This document shows positions 25,762 through 34,165 of a DNA stretch of 64,000 nt, piece by piece. How positions within the stretch are numbered: position 1 is the stretch's first letter; the number at the start of each line of letters is the position of its first letter. The DNA comes from Gammaproteobacteria bacterium HGW-Gammaproteobacteria-13 (GTDB lineage Bacteria > Pseudomonadota > Gammaproteobacteria > Pseudomonadales > Pseudomonadaceae). The stretch is taken from NCBI GenBank assembly GCA_002840155.1, contig PGZH01000007.1, forward strand, positions 124,001 through 188,000, read 5' to 3'. The position numbers and the translations under genes are program-made. The notes below the pieces were generated by a model, which saw only the letters and a list, made by a program, of their open reading frames with translations, ran no database searches and was not told the origin of the DNA.

Positions 25762-26817
25762 ATGTCGACGCACTGGATGATTTACGGCGCCAACGGCTAC
25801 ACCGGCCACCTGATCGCAGCCGAAGCCAAGCGCCAGGGCCTCACGCCCATTCTCGCCGGACGCAACCCAGCTGCGGTGCACGCGCTGGGCAGCCTGCTCG
25901 GCCTGGAATGCCGGATATTCGATATCCAGCAACTGGATCGTGCCAAGGAAGCGCTGGCGGATGTCGCCGTGGTTGCCCACTGCGCAGGGCCGTTTTCCGC
26001 CACCAGCGCACCGATGCTGGAAGCCTGCCTGGCCAGCGCCACCCACTACGTCGATATCACCGGCGAGATCAGCGTGTTCGAAGCGGCTCATCAGCGTGAT
26101 CAGCAGGCCCGCGAGCTGGGCGTGGTGGTCTGCCCCGGTGTAGGCTTCGATGTGATCCCCAGTGATTGCCTGGCCGCCTGCCTGCACCAGGCCCTGCCCG
26201 ATGCCACACACCTGGCGCTGGGCTTTGACAGTGGCAGCGGGCTGTCGCCCGGTACCGCAAAAACCTCGGTGGAAGGCCTGAAGTTTGGCGGCAAGGTACG
26301 CCGTGCAGGAGTGATCACCGATGTGCCACTGGGCTATAAGCGCCGCGCCATCAACTTTGGCCGCGGTGAAAAGCCGGCGGCCACCATTCCCTGGGGCGAT
26401 GTGTCCACCGCCTACCACTCCACCGGCATCGACAATATTGAGGTGTACCTGCCAACGCCGACGGCAGCCGCCATCGTGATGCGCCTGATCGACCCACTGC
26501 GCGCCCTGCTGGGCCTGGATGCGGTGCAGAACTGGCTCAAGCGGCTGATCGAAAAACGCGTCAGCGGTCCCGATGCAGCCAGTCGCGCTCGTCAGCGCAC
26601 CTGGCTGTGGGGCGAGGCGCGCAATGCAGCCGGTGAAATGAAAACCGCGCGCCTGGAAACCGCCAACGGCTATGACGTCACCGTGCACGGCGCCTTGCTG
26701 AGCGTGCGGCATTTGCTCGACTACAGCGGCCCCGGCGGCTACTTCACCCCCAGCAAGCTGCTTGGCGAGCGCTGCGTGGAACTGTTGCCGGGTTCAGGCA
26801 AGATCACCATCAGCTAA
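25762..26817 (+). CDS. saccharopine dehydrogenase-like oxidoreductase
   Basis: A 351-residue protein with the N-terminal Rossmann segment MIYGANGYTGHLIAAEAKRQ, and a C-terminal fold typical of saccharopine dehydrogenase-like (trans-acting enoyl reductase-like) proteins: PGVGFDVIPSDCLAACLHQA, GTAKTSVEGLKFGG, and FTPSKLLGERCVELL. This family reduces carbon-carbon or imine bonds in some members; the substrate here is unknown. AAGGAG (in AACCAAGGAGCATGGG) lies before the ATG. PA4362 of P. aeruginosa is the likely equivalent, from memory. It is divergent from the SDR gene. Confidence 0.8.
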   Translation: MSTHWMIYGANGYTGHLIAAEAKRQGLTPILAGRNPAAVHALGSLLGLECRIFDIQQLDRAKEALADVAVVAHCAGPFSATSAPMLEACLASATHYVDITGEISVFEAAHQRDQQARELGVVVCPGVGFDVIPSDCLAACLHQALPDATHLALGFDSGSGLSPGTAKTSVEGLKFGGKVRRAGVITDVPLGYKRRAINFGRGEKPAATIPWGDVSTAYHSTGIDNIEVYLPTPTAAAIVMRLIDPLRALLGLDAVQNWLKRLIEKRVSGPDAASRARQRTWLWGEARNAAGEMKTARLETANGYDVTVHGALLSVRHLLDYSGPGGYFTPSKLLGERCVELLPGSGKITIS

Positions 26818-27081
26818 AGGTGCGCTCCAACTTGGTTACCTTCCGCCCCATCGGCGCAAGGTAACGCACCATTCTGCGCCAGGTTCAGCCTGCACCCTCT
26901 GGCCTAGCCCCTCACCACTCAAACGTCCCAGCGCCGCAATACAGGCTCAGCACGCGGCTTTCCGGCAGCTCGAGCGCTGCCGATCAATTTTATTTACGCG
27001 ACCGTCAAACAATTCGCACGATCCTTGCAGAATAATCAACACAACCACCTTGTTTCCGCTTTCTGCCTGGAGCCACTGGAT

Positions 27082-29040
27082 ATGCAGCTACGCCTAAAGC
27101 TTGCCCTTAGCTATTTGTTTATTGGGCTTTTTCCTGTACTGGCGATGGCCTTTACGGTGTATTGGCAGGCCAGCAAGGCGTTGCAGGAACAGACACTGAA
27201 TGCCCTGGATGCCGTAGCAAATATCAAACAAGCGCAGCTACTGGATAACCTGCAGGCACGCCGCGACCAGCTCAGCACCCTGGCAAACAACCTGGGCACC
27301 AGTTACGGCGGCCTGACCGGGATGGCCCTGGTCAGCGCCTCCAATTACGACCGGCCGATCTACGAAAACTTTATCCAGACCTACGGCTACCGCGAGCTGA
27401 AGCTAATCACCAGCGACGGCACGGTGATCTTCAGCGTGCTGCGCGGCGACGACTACCAGCAGAACCTCACCCAAGGCCCGTGGCGTGAGCTGCCCATGGG
27501 CCAGTTGGCCAGTGCCGGGCTGAACCGCCAGGCCAGCCTGATCAGCGACCTGGCGATCAACCCGCAAACCGGTGAACCCAGCCAGTTTCTGATCAGCCCG
27601 GTAATCAGCGAAGGCGAGTTGATTGCGCTGTTGATGCTCGAACTGCCAATCGCCCCGCTGAACAAGGTGATGCAAACCCGCCAGGGCCTTGGCGACGCCG
27701 GTGAAACCTATCTGGTCGGCGCCGACGGCCTACTACGCTCGGACTCCGCACGCTTCAGCGAGCATCAGGTGCAGCGCGCCACCCAGCGCCCCAGTGCCCT
27801 GCACGGCGATGCCATCGGCCGCGCATTGAACGGTGAGCAAGGGCAACTGGCAGAAGCTGGCTTAAGCGGTCAGCCGGCGCTAAAAGCCTTCGTACCACTG
27901 GAATTCGATGGCCAGCACTGGGCGCTGATCGCCGAAATGGACCAGGCCCAGGCGTTTTCCCCGGTGCATGAATTGATGTGGCAGATCCTCCTGCTCGGCC
28001 TGCTTACTGTCGCCGCCGTGCTGTGCGCCACCTGGCTGGTCAGCCGCAGCGTAATGCGCCCGTTAGGCGGCGAGCCGGGCACCATGGCGCAACTTGCGCA
28101 GCGCCTGGCCGCCGGCGAGCTGCGCATCAGCCAGCAAGCCGGCCAAGGCAATGGCCTGATGCATGCCCTGCACGATATGGCCAATGCCTGGCGGGTGGTG
28201 ATCGAACAACTGCGCCAGGCCAGCAATGCCGTGGGTCATGCCAGTGGCGATATTCTCAGCGCTGCCGGACAGACCAGCCAACGCCTCGACCAACAGCAGG
28301 AAGCCCTGGAAATGGTGGTCAGTGCGGTCGATCAGATGGCCGCCACCGTGCAGGAAATCGCCACCAGCGCCAGCCAAAGCGCCGACAGCAGTGAAGCCGC
28401 GCGGCATGCCTTTACCACCATGCAGGGCACCCTACAGCGCATGATCGGCCGCCAGGACCAACTGCTTGGCGGCCTGCGCGAGGCCGATCAGGTGGTGCAA
28501 ACCCTGGCCGGCAATAGCCAACAGATTGCCTCAGTGCTGGAGGTGATTCGCGCCATCGCCGAGCAGACCAACCTGCTGGCCCTCAACGCCGCCATCGAAG
28601 CGGCCCGCGCTGGCGAGCAGGGCCGTGGCTTTGCTGTGGTCGCCGATGAGGTGCGCAGCCTGGCCATGCGCACCCGCACCGCCACCGAAGAAGTGGTGCA
28701 GATCATCGCCACCCTCGGCAACTCGTCCGCGCTGGCCCTGGCCAGCATGCAGGACTCCACCACCCAGGCCCGCGCCCTGGAAAATGAAACGCAAGCCGTA
28801 CTGGGCTCACTCGGCCATCTGGATCACTCACTGCAGGCCGTGCATGACCTGGCCTTCCAGATCGCCGCGGCAGCCGAACAGCAGGCGGCCACCACCCAGG
28901 AGGTCAACCAGCATATGCACCAGCTCAGCGCCATGACCGCAGACAACCGGGAAAACGCCGCCAATACCCGCCAGTACGGCGAACACCTGCAAAATGTCGC
29001 CGGTAACCAGCAGCATCTATTGGCGCACTTTCAGCTGTAA
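27082..29040 (+). CDS. methyl-accepting chemotaxis protein with large periplasmic domain
   Basis: A 652-residue chemoreceptor. TM1 is at about residues 6-28 ([20 protein letters not shown]); the periplasmic region of about 265 residues is Cache-like ([43 protein letters not shown]); TM2 is at about 298-320; then a HAMP-like linker ([17 protein letters not shown]). The signalling hairpin [20 protein letters not shown] is near residue 490. The Cache fold suggests recognition of small ligands such as carboxylates or amino acids. I use the ATG at 27082, which has GGAG upstream and begins the transmembrane segment; the upstream frame to 27025 lacks a site. Its stop is 4 bases from the end of the convergent argP gene. 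Confidence 0.9.
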   Translation: MQLRLKLALSYLFIGLFPVLAMAFTVYWQASKALQEQTLNALDAVANIKQAQLLDNLQARRDQLSTLANNLGTSYGGLTGMALVSASNYDRPIYENFIQTYGYRELKLITSDGTVIFSVLRGDDYQQNLTQGPWRELPMGQLASAGLNRQASLISDLAINPQTGEPSQFLISPVISEGELIALLMLELPIAPLNKVMQTRQGLGDAGETYLVGADGLLRSDSARFSEHQVQRATQRPSALHGDAIGRALNGEQGQLAEAGLSGQPALKAFVPLEFDGQHWALIAEMDQAQAFSPVHELMWQILLLGLLTVAAVLCATWLVSRSVMRPLGGEPGTMAQLAQRLAAGELRISQQAGQGNGLMHALHDMANAWRVVIEQLRQASNAVGHASGDILSAAGQTSQRLDQQQEALEMVVSAVDQMAATVQEIATSASQSADSSEAARHAFTTMQGTLQRMIGRQDQLLGGLREADQVVQTLAGNSQQIASVLEVIRAIAEQTNLLALNAAIEAARAGEQGRGFAVVADEVRSLAMRTRTATEEVVQIIATLGNSSALALASMQDSTTQARALENETQAVLGSLGHLDHSLQAVHDLAFQIAAAAEQQAATTQEVNQHMHQLSAMTADNRENAANTRQYGEHLQNVAGNQQHLLAHFQL

Positions 29041-29044
29041 CCCT

Positions 29045-29941
29045 TTAGACCGCAGTGGCCACCAGCCAGGTGGCCGCATGCCGCTGCAAATGACGAGTCA
29101 GCTCGCCCAGCAGCTCACCACCATTGCGCCAATGGTGCCAGTACAGCGGCACATCGATTGACCGCTCGCTGATCAACTCGACCAGCTCGCCACGGGCCAT
29201 CTCCCCCTGCACCTGCAGTTCGGGGATCAACCCCCAGCCAAACCCGGCCTGCGCCAGGCGGATAAAGCCCTCGGATGACGGGCACAGATGGTGGGCAAAC
29301 CCACCTTCGACGCCCAGGCTGGACAGATAACGGTGCTGCAACAGGTCATCCGGGCCGAAGACGATAGCCGGTGCATGGGCCAACGCCTGTGCCGTCACAC
29401 CTGTCGGGAAGTGCCGGGCGATAAACGCTGGGCTGGCCATGGCGCGATAACGCATCGCCCCCAGCAGCAAGGCGCGCGCACCGGCGACCGGGCGCTCGCT
29501 GGCGCATACGCAGGCCGCTACTTCACCGGCGCGCATGCGCTTGAGGCCGACCTCCTGATCCTCCACCACCAAATCCAGCAGCAAACGCTGTTCGGTACAG
29601 AACGCACCTACAGCGCCCGCCCACCAAGTAGCCAGGCTGTCGGCATTCAGGGCAATGCGCAGGCGCTCCGGTAAACCGCCCTCATCCAGCCCCGGCACCT
29701 GCGCCTGAATATCGCGCTCCAGCAACCGTACCTGTTGCACATGGTTAAGCAGGCGCCGACCGATTTCCGTGGGAGCCGGCGGCACCGCACGCACCAGCAC
29801 CGGCTGGCCGACGCGCGCCTCGAGCAGCTTGATCCGCTGCGACACGGCCGATTGCGACAACCCCAGCACCTGCGCGGCCCGCTCGAAGCCGGCCTGCTCG
29901 ACAACCGCAGCCAGGGCGGCGAGTAGTTTGTAATCCAGCAA
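29045..29941 (-). CDS. argP: LysR-family regulator ArgP (IciA)
   Basis: A 298-residue LysR-type regulator. It starts with LDYKLLAALAAVVEQAGF and the HTH AAQVLGLSQSAVSQRIKLLE, the exact ArgP/IciA opening. I place the start at TTG 29941 because AGGAAA is 7 bases upstream and the family begins MLDYKLLAAL; the ATG at 30079 adds an unsupported 46-residue extension. ArgP senses lysine and arginine and activates the arginine exporter argO. The divergent genes at 30039 and 30446 include a LysE/ArgO-type exporter, which fits that role. P. aeruginosa PA4363 is the equivalent. Confidence 0.9.
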   Translation of the reverse strand: MLDYKLLAALAAVVEQAGFERAAQVLGLSQSAVSQRIKLLEARVGQPVLVRAVPPAPTEIGRRLLNHVQQVRLLERDIQAQVPGLDEGGLPERLRIALNADSLATWWAGAVGAFCTEQRLLLDLVVEDQEVGLKRMRAGEVAACVCASERPVAGARALLLGAMRYRAMASPAFIARHFPTGVTAQALAHAPAIVFGPDDLLQHRYLSSLGVEGGFAHHLCPSSEGFIRLAQAGFGWGLIPELQVQGEMARGELVELISERSIDVPLYWHHWRNGGELLGELTRHLQRHAATWLVATAV

Positions 29942-30038
29942 AATAAGATTTCCTAATGAGCGATCAGGATTATTGGTTTCTCTTATATACCCAGCCGCAG
30001 CAGACTGACCAGCATCCCCCCTGAACAAGGCAATCCGC

Positions 30039-30440
30039 ATGGCCGGCGAAACCTCACTGACAACCTTGCTGCGCAGCATGAGCCCACAGCTGAACGATGG
30101 CGCTTACGTGTTCTGCAGCCTGAGCGATGCCGCGCAGCTGCAAGGCGTGCAGCCGCTGGGCAGCTTTCAGGAAGCCGAAGGCCTCACCGTAATTGTGCAG
30201 CGCCAGCAGGCCGAACACCTGGGTTTGCCGTACAGCTACGTCGCCGCCTGGCTGACGCTGCATGTGCATTCGGCTCTGGAAGCCGTCGGCTTGACGGCTG
30301 CCGTTGCCAGCGCACTGGCGCACGCCGGGATCAGCTGCAACGTGATCGCCGGCTTCTACCACGACCACCTGTTCGTCGCCCACGCCGATGGGCCGCGTGC
30401 GCTGGCCATCCTGCAACAACTCAGTCAACAGGCGGAATAA
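30039..30440 (+). CDS. ACT-domain-like protein
   Basis: A 133-residue protein of the ACT_7/DUF2000-like type (my identification from AYVFCSLSDAAQLQGVQPLGSF, EAEGLTVIVQRQQAEHLGLP and ISCNVIAGFYHDHLFVAHAD). ACT domains bind amino acids, usually to regulate metabolism or transport. Its ATG lies in the argP-upstream DNA, 97 bases past the argP TTG, and its stop is 5 bases before the LysE exporter gene, so the two are co-transcribed. It may sense the exported amino acid and adjust the system. PA4364 of P. aeruginosa is the positional equivalent. The function has not been shown as far as I know. Confidence 0.75.
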   Translation: MAGETSLTTLLRSMSPQLNDGAYVFCSLSDAAQLQGVQPLGSFQEAEGLTVIVQRQQAEHLGLPYSYVAAWLTLHVHSALEAVGLTAAVASALAHAGISCNVIAGFYHDHLFVAHADGPRALAILQQLSQQAE

Positions 30441-30445
30441 TCGAA

Positions 30446-31057
30446 ATGTGGCAAAGCTATAGCAATGGCTTACTGATCGCCGCCGGGCTGATCATCGCCC
30501 TCGGCGCACAGAATGCCTTCGTCCTGGCGCAAAGCCTGCGCCGCGAGCATCACCTGCCGGTGGCGCTGCTCTGCGTGGTCTGCGATGCCCTGCTGGTCGC
30601 CGCCGGGGTATTCGGCCTGGCCGCCGTATTGGCGCAAAACCCGATTCTGCTGGGTGTGGCGCGCTGGGGCGGCGCGGCTTTTCTGCTCTGGTATGGCGCC
30701 CAGGCGCTGGTTCGCGCCAGTCGTCCGCAGGCACTGAATCAGACCAACGACAGCGGCCCGCGCTCACGCCGTGCGGTGCTGCTGGCAGCCCTGGCAGTGA
30801 CCCTGCTCAACCCGCACGTGTACCTCGACACCGTGTTGCTGATCGGCTCACTCGGCGCCCAGCAGCCAGTGCCCGGCGCCTACGCCCTGGGCGCGGCCAG
30901 CGCTTCATTAATGTGGTTCTTCTGCCTGGCCCTCGGTGCGGCCTGGCTGGCACCCTGGCTCGCGCGGCCAAGTACCTGGCGCTTTATCGATCTGGGTGTG
31001 GCGCTGATGATGTTCAGCATTGCCTGGCAGCTGCTAAGCAACCCCGGCATGCTCTAA
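30446..31057 (+). CDS. argO: LysE/ArgO-type amino acid exporter
   Basis: A 203-residue inner-membrane exporter with about six helices. GLLIAAGLIIALGAQNAFVLAQSLRR is the LysE N-terminal signature, followed by ALLCVVCDALLVAAGVFGLA, FLLWYGAQALVRA and TLLNPHVYLDTVLLIGSLG. This family exports L-arginine and L-lysine. It is divergent from argP, whose E. coli orthologue activates argO, and follows the ACT-domain gene directly. The symbol is by similarity and context; lysE would be equally fair. Confidence 0.88.
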   Translation: MWQSYSNGLLIAAGLIIALGAQNAFVLAQSLRREHHLPVALLCVVCDALLVAAGVFGLAAVLAQNPILLGVARWGGAAFLLWYGAQALVRASRPQALNQTNDSGPRSRRAVLLAALAVTLLNPHVYLDTVLLIGSLGAQQPVPGAYALGAASASLMWFFCLALGAAWLAPWLARPSTWRFIDLGVALMMFSIAWQLLSNPGML

Positions 31058-31117
31058 AACCGCCAGGTAGCGCGGCCGCCGCAGCGCCGCCAGGTGGTTT
31101 TCCACACAGTTGCCGCG

Positions 31118-31146
31118 TGTTTAAGGCGCAGTGCCGGTGCTATGAT
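31118..31146 (+). promoter_or_regulatory. possible sodB promoter
   Basis: TATGAT at 31141 is a good -10 element; the -35 at 31118 (TGTTTA, 17-base spacer) is weak. It lies about 100 bases before the sodB ATG. Confidence 0.4.
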
Positions 31147-31244
31147 TCAGGGCTTGCGGCGCAAAGAGATAACTCACGCCGCTGAGATGGCCGCCCGTGA
31201 TCGGCCTCGCGCACACCGCACCTGACCTGATTAGGAGATAGACA

Positions 31245-31826
31245 ATGGCTTTCGAATTGCCGCCGCTGCCCTACGCACATGACGCCCTGCAGCCGCACAT
31301 TTCCAAGGAAACCTTGGAATTCCACCACGACAAGCACCACAACACCTATGTCGTGAACCTGAACAACCTGGTCCCAGGCACCGAGTTCGAAGGCAAAACC
31401 CTGGAAGAGATCGTCAAGACCTCTTCGGGCGGCATCTTCAACAACGCCGCTCAGGTCTGGAACCACACCTTCTACTGGAACTGCCTGGCGCCTAACGCCG
31501 GTGGCCAGCCGACGGGTGCCCTGGCTGACGCGATCAACGCAGCCTTCGGTTCCTTCGACAAGTTCAAGGAAGAGTTCAGCAAAGTGTCCATCGGCACCTT
31601 CGGTTCCGGCTGGGGCTGGCTGGTTAAGAAAGCTGACGGTTCCCTGGCTCTGGCCAGCACCATCGGCGCCGGCTGCCCGCTGACCAGCGGCGACACCCCG
31701 CTGCTGACCTGCGACGTCTGGGAACACGCCTACTACATCGACTACCGCAACCTGCGTCCGAAGTATGTTGAGGCGTTCTGGAACCTGGTCAACTGGGACT
31801 TCGTAGCGAAAAACTACGCCGCCTAA
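31245..31826 (+). CDS. sodB: iron superoxide dismutase
   Basis: A 193-residue Fe-SOD that converts superoxide to oxygen and peroxide in the cytosol. The metal ligands are His in [11 protein letters not shown] (His27), [10 protein letters not shown] (His74), and Asp and His in [12 protein letters not shown]. The FeSOD hallmarks [17 protein letters not shown] and [19 protein letters not shown] are exact family features. AGGAGATAG precedes the ATG. It sits downstream of the argO gene in a separate transcription unit and ends at the terminator at 31844. Iron-responsive control is expected from studies in other pseudomonads; no Fur box was recognised here. Confidence 0.97.
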   Translation: MAFELPPLPYAHDALQPHISKETLEFHHDKHHNTYVVNLNNLVPGTEFEGKTLEEIVKTSSGGIFNNAAQVWNHTFYWNCLAPNAGGQPTGALADAINAAFGSFDKFKEEFSKVSIGTFGSGWGWLVKKADGSLALASTIGAGCPLTSGDTPLLTCDVWEHAYYIDYRNLRPKYVEAFWNLVNWDFVAKNYAA

Positions 31827-31843
31827 GTACCTGCGTTACCCAT

Positions 31844-31875
31844 AAGAAACCCGGCCCAGTGCCGGGTTTCTTGTT
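31844..31875. terminator. Rho-independent terminator after sodB
   Basis: AAGAAACCCGGC and GCCGGGTTTCTT form a perfect 12-bp stem with a 5-base loop. The U-rich tail is on the plus strand; it may also serve the convergent gene. Confidence 0.85.
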
Positions 31876-31890
31876 ATGTGGAGATGCGTT

Positions 31891-32535
31891 TTACAGCAGC
31901 TTGCGCGGGGGAAGAGCCAAGTGCAGCGCCTCCACCTGCTGTACTGCCTGACTCAGGCGCTGATCGGCGATAACCGGCCCCAGGTACTCACACAGACCGA
32001 TATACAGCAGGTTGAGCAATTGCCGTAACTGCTCAAGGCCCAAGCCAGCAGCCTCCAGCGCCGCGCCCTGCTCCAGCCAGGCGCGCACCAGCAGACGCTG
32101 TTCGTTAGCCACACTCAACCCGGCAAGATTGCCCGCCGCAAAGCGCCGCAAACGCGGCAGCAGCTCGGCCTCAAGCTCATTAAACAGCACCCGACTCAGC
32201 GCCTCGAAGGTATGCCGCGCCTGACTATCCGGGCCGACCCGTAGCGGCGCCGCCACGCCCATCCGCTGCCGCCAGCTGAGCAGCAGCGGCTCCGGGTCAG
32301 GCAGCAAAGCCGATAACGGCCCGGTCAGCGCGCCCACCAGTTCACGGTAGAGCTTGGCGCGCTCCAGCTTGCGTTCAGTGGTCGCGGCCACTTCACCGAG
32401 AAACTCATTGAGGGCGAACGGCGGTTTGTCGGCATATTTGCTTTCCCACAGTGCCAGCACGGCCAGCAGTTCGTCCTCGGCAAAGTGTCCGGCCAGCCCG
32501 GTGTAGATCGCCCGTCGGCGAGTTGCCAGGCTCAT
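31891..32535 (-). CDS. unknown helical protein co-transcribed with an ammonium transporter
   Basis: A 214-residue protein with no recognisable domain, predicted mostly helical (ALLALWESKY, LERAKLYRELVGALTG, FEALSRVLFNELEAELLPRL). It has no signal peptide or membrane segment. Its ATG is a single base past the amt stop codon, so translation is tightly coupled to the transporter. It may modulate ammonium transport or assembly, or act as an adaptor. It is not PII/GlnK, which has different motifs (no YRGAEY). The amt pair lies between sodB and bifA, which are adjacent in P. aeruginosa as I recall, so the pair was gained here or lost there. Confidence 0.7.
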   Translation of the reverse strand: MSLATRRRAIYTGLAGHFAEDELLAVLALWESKYADKPPFALNEFLGEVAATTERKLERAKLYRELVGALTGPLSALLPDPEPLLLSWRQRMGVAAPLRVGPDSQARHTFEALSRVLFNELEAELLPRLRRFAAGNLAGLSVANEQRLLVRAWLEQGAALEAAGLGLEQLRQLLNLLYIGLCEYLGPVIADQRLSQAVQQVEALHLALPPRKLL

Positions 32536-32536
32536 C

Positions 32537-33832
32537 TCACACCTTCCTCGGCAGGTCGTGGCTGTCGAAGGTCACGGCCAGGTTGAACTCGGGATAGCCC
32601 ACCTCGGCGTGCTCGGCATAATCCAGACCACGCTGCTCATGTTGCGTGGAGGTGCGCAAACCAAGGGTTTTCGCCAGCAACAGATAGAGCATCAATGCCA
32701 ACGGGAAGGCCCAGATAAACGCCACACCGGCGCCCAGCAGCTGCACCCCAACCCGCTCCCAGTTGAACAGATCACCACTGAAGAACAGCCCGGCCGCCAC
32801 GGTTCCCCAGACACCGGCAAAGCCATGCACGGGCACGGCGCCGACCACATCATCAAGCTGCCAACGCTCCAGCAGGCGCATGCCGAACACCACCACAAAA
32901 CCGGCCACCAGCCCGGTCAGCAGGGCAAACAGCGGCGACATCGTCGCGCAACCGGCGGTGATGCCGACCAGGCCACCGAGCGAACCATTCACCGTAGTCG
33001 TCAGCAGCACCGGGCTGGAGGTGCTGCGCTGCGCCAGAAACGCGCCAAGTGCCCCGGCCGACGCTGCCAGATGGGTATTCAGGGCAATCAGGCCGAGACT
33101 GACATTCATCTCCAGGCTGCTGCCGGCGTTAAAACCGAACCAGCCAACCCAGAGAATAAAGCCGCCCAGCGCGACCAGGCTGAGGTTGTGCCCGGGAATG
33201 CTGCGCGGCGTACCGTCCGCAGCAAAACGCCCCAGACGCGGCCCCAGCACCAGAATACCGGCCAGCGCACACCAGGCGCCGATGCTGTGCACCACGGTCG
33301 AGCCGGCAAAGTCGATAAAGCCCAGCGCCGCCAACCAGCCCTGGCCGCCATAGATGCCGCTCCACACCCAACTGCCAAACACCGGGTAGATAAACCCGCT
33401 GATCACCACCGCGCCAATCAGGTAGGCCGAGTAACGCGTACGCTCGGCCATCGCGCCACTGGCGATGGTTGCTGCTGTGGCGGCAAACATCATCTGAAAC
33501 AACAGAAAGGTGAAATCCCAGGGTTCGCCATCGTGTGGCGCGAAATGGCTCATGCCGAACCAGCCGGTGATATTGCTGCCGAACATCAGGCCGAAACCCA
33601 GCAGCCAGAAGGTGATGCCGCCGACGCAGCCGTCCATATAATTTTTCATCATCACATTGACCGCGTTCTTCGCTCGCGACATGCCGCTTTCCAGCAAGGC
33701 AAAGCCGGCCTGCATAAAGAACACCAGCACGCTGGCCAACACCAGCCAAGCGGTGTTGAGTGCCTCATCGCTGGCCGCCTGTGCCAGCGGTGAAACCGCA
33801 AATGCAGCTATCCCTAACAGTCGAGTTTTCAT
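32537..33832 (-). CDS. amt: ammonium transporter (Amt family)
   Basis: A 431-residue inner-membrane transporter with a signal-like N-terminus (KTRLLGIAAFAVSPLAQAA) and 11 helices. Family blocks are NTAWLVLASVLVFFMQAGFALLESG (helix 1), AKNAVNVMMKNYMDG, FVGGGITFW-like region, GSTVVHSIGAWCALAGIL (first pore His) and VHGFAGVWGTVAAGL (second pore His). I use the ATG at 33832, preceded by GGGGGA; the frame extends to 33880 without support. The gene is followed after one base by the unknown helical gene. No NtrC or sigma-54 site was found upstream. The symbol amt is used generically. Confidence 0.9.
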   Translation of the reverse strand: MKTRLLGIAAFAVSPLAQAASDEALNTAWLVLASVLVFFMQAGFALLESGMSRAKNAVNVMMKNYMDGCVGGITFWLLGFGLMFGSNITGWFGMSHFAPHDGEPWDFTFLLFQMMFAATAATIASGAMAERTRYSAYLIGAVVISGFIYPVFGSWVWSGIYGGQGWLAALGFIDFAGSTVVHSIGAWCALAGILVLGPRLGRFAADGTPRSIPGHNLSLVALGGFILWVGWFGFNAGSSLEMNVSLGLIALNTHLAASAGALGAFLAQRSTSSPVLLTTTVNGSLGGLVGITAGCATMSPLFALLTGLVAGFVVVFGMRLLERWQLDDVVGAVPVHGFAGVWGTVAAGLFFSGDLFNWERVGVQLLGAGVAFIWAFPLALMLYLLLAKTLGLRTSTQHEQRGLDYAEHAEVGYPEFNLAVTFDSHDLPRKV

Positions 33833-34165
33833 CGCAGCGTCCCCCATGACGGTGAGTACCGGGGGCTTCGCAACTCTCATGCCAAAGGAAAAAATAGCTG
33901 GGCGCGCGTTTTAACCTTGCCTAGCAACGGCCCGAAGGCTGGCCACCAGGGATGGCAGCGCATAAAAAACCGCCCAACGGTGCTCAAGCCACAAGCAACT
34001 CGCACCGACACAGTGCAAGCAGCCAACACCGCTGCCAGTGGTCGCGCCATCGCCGCGCAGATAATTTGTTCGACAAAGTTTGGTAATGGCCCTTTGACTG
34101 CAAGCGCGACTTTGCCAATACTCACTAGCGTCTGACGCCGAAGGCCTCGAACAAGGAACCGTCAT
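33833..34165. other. 333-base divergent region between amt and bifA
   Basis: Apart from the 75-bp repeat at 33891-33965 there is no gene. The rest, 33966-34165, holds the bifA promoter region and a short palindrome-poor spacer; no regulator site was recognised. Confidence 0.5.
33891..33965. repeat. third copy of the 75-bp dispersed repeat
   Basis: Same length and landmarks as the tandem pair at 4721-4870: AAAATAGCTGG start, CTAGCAACGGCCC middle, AAGGCTGGCCACC, GGATGGCAG and CATAA end. It is about 70-75% identical by eye to the others and lies in the amt-bifA intergenic region. Confidence 0.75.
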
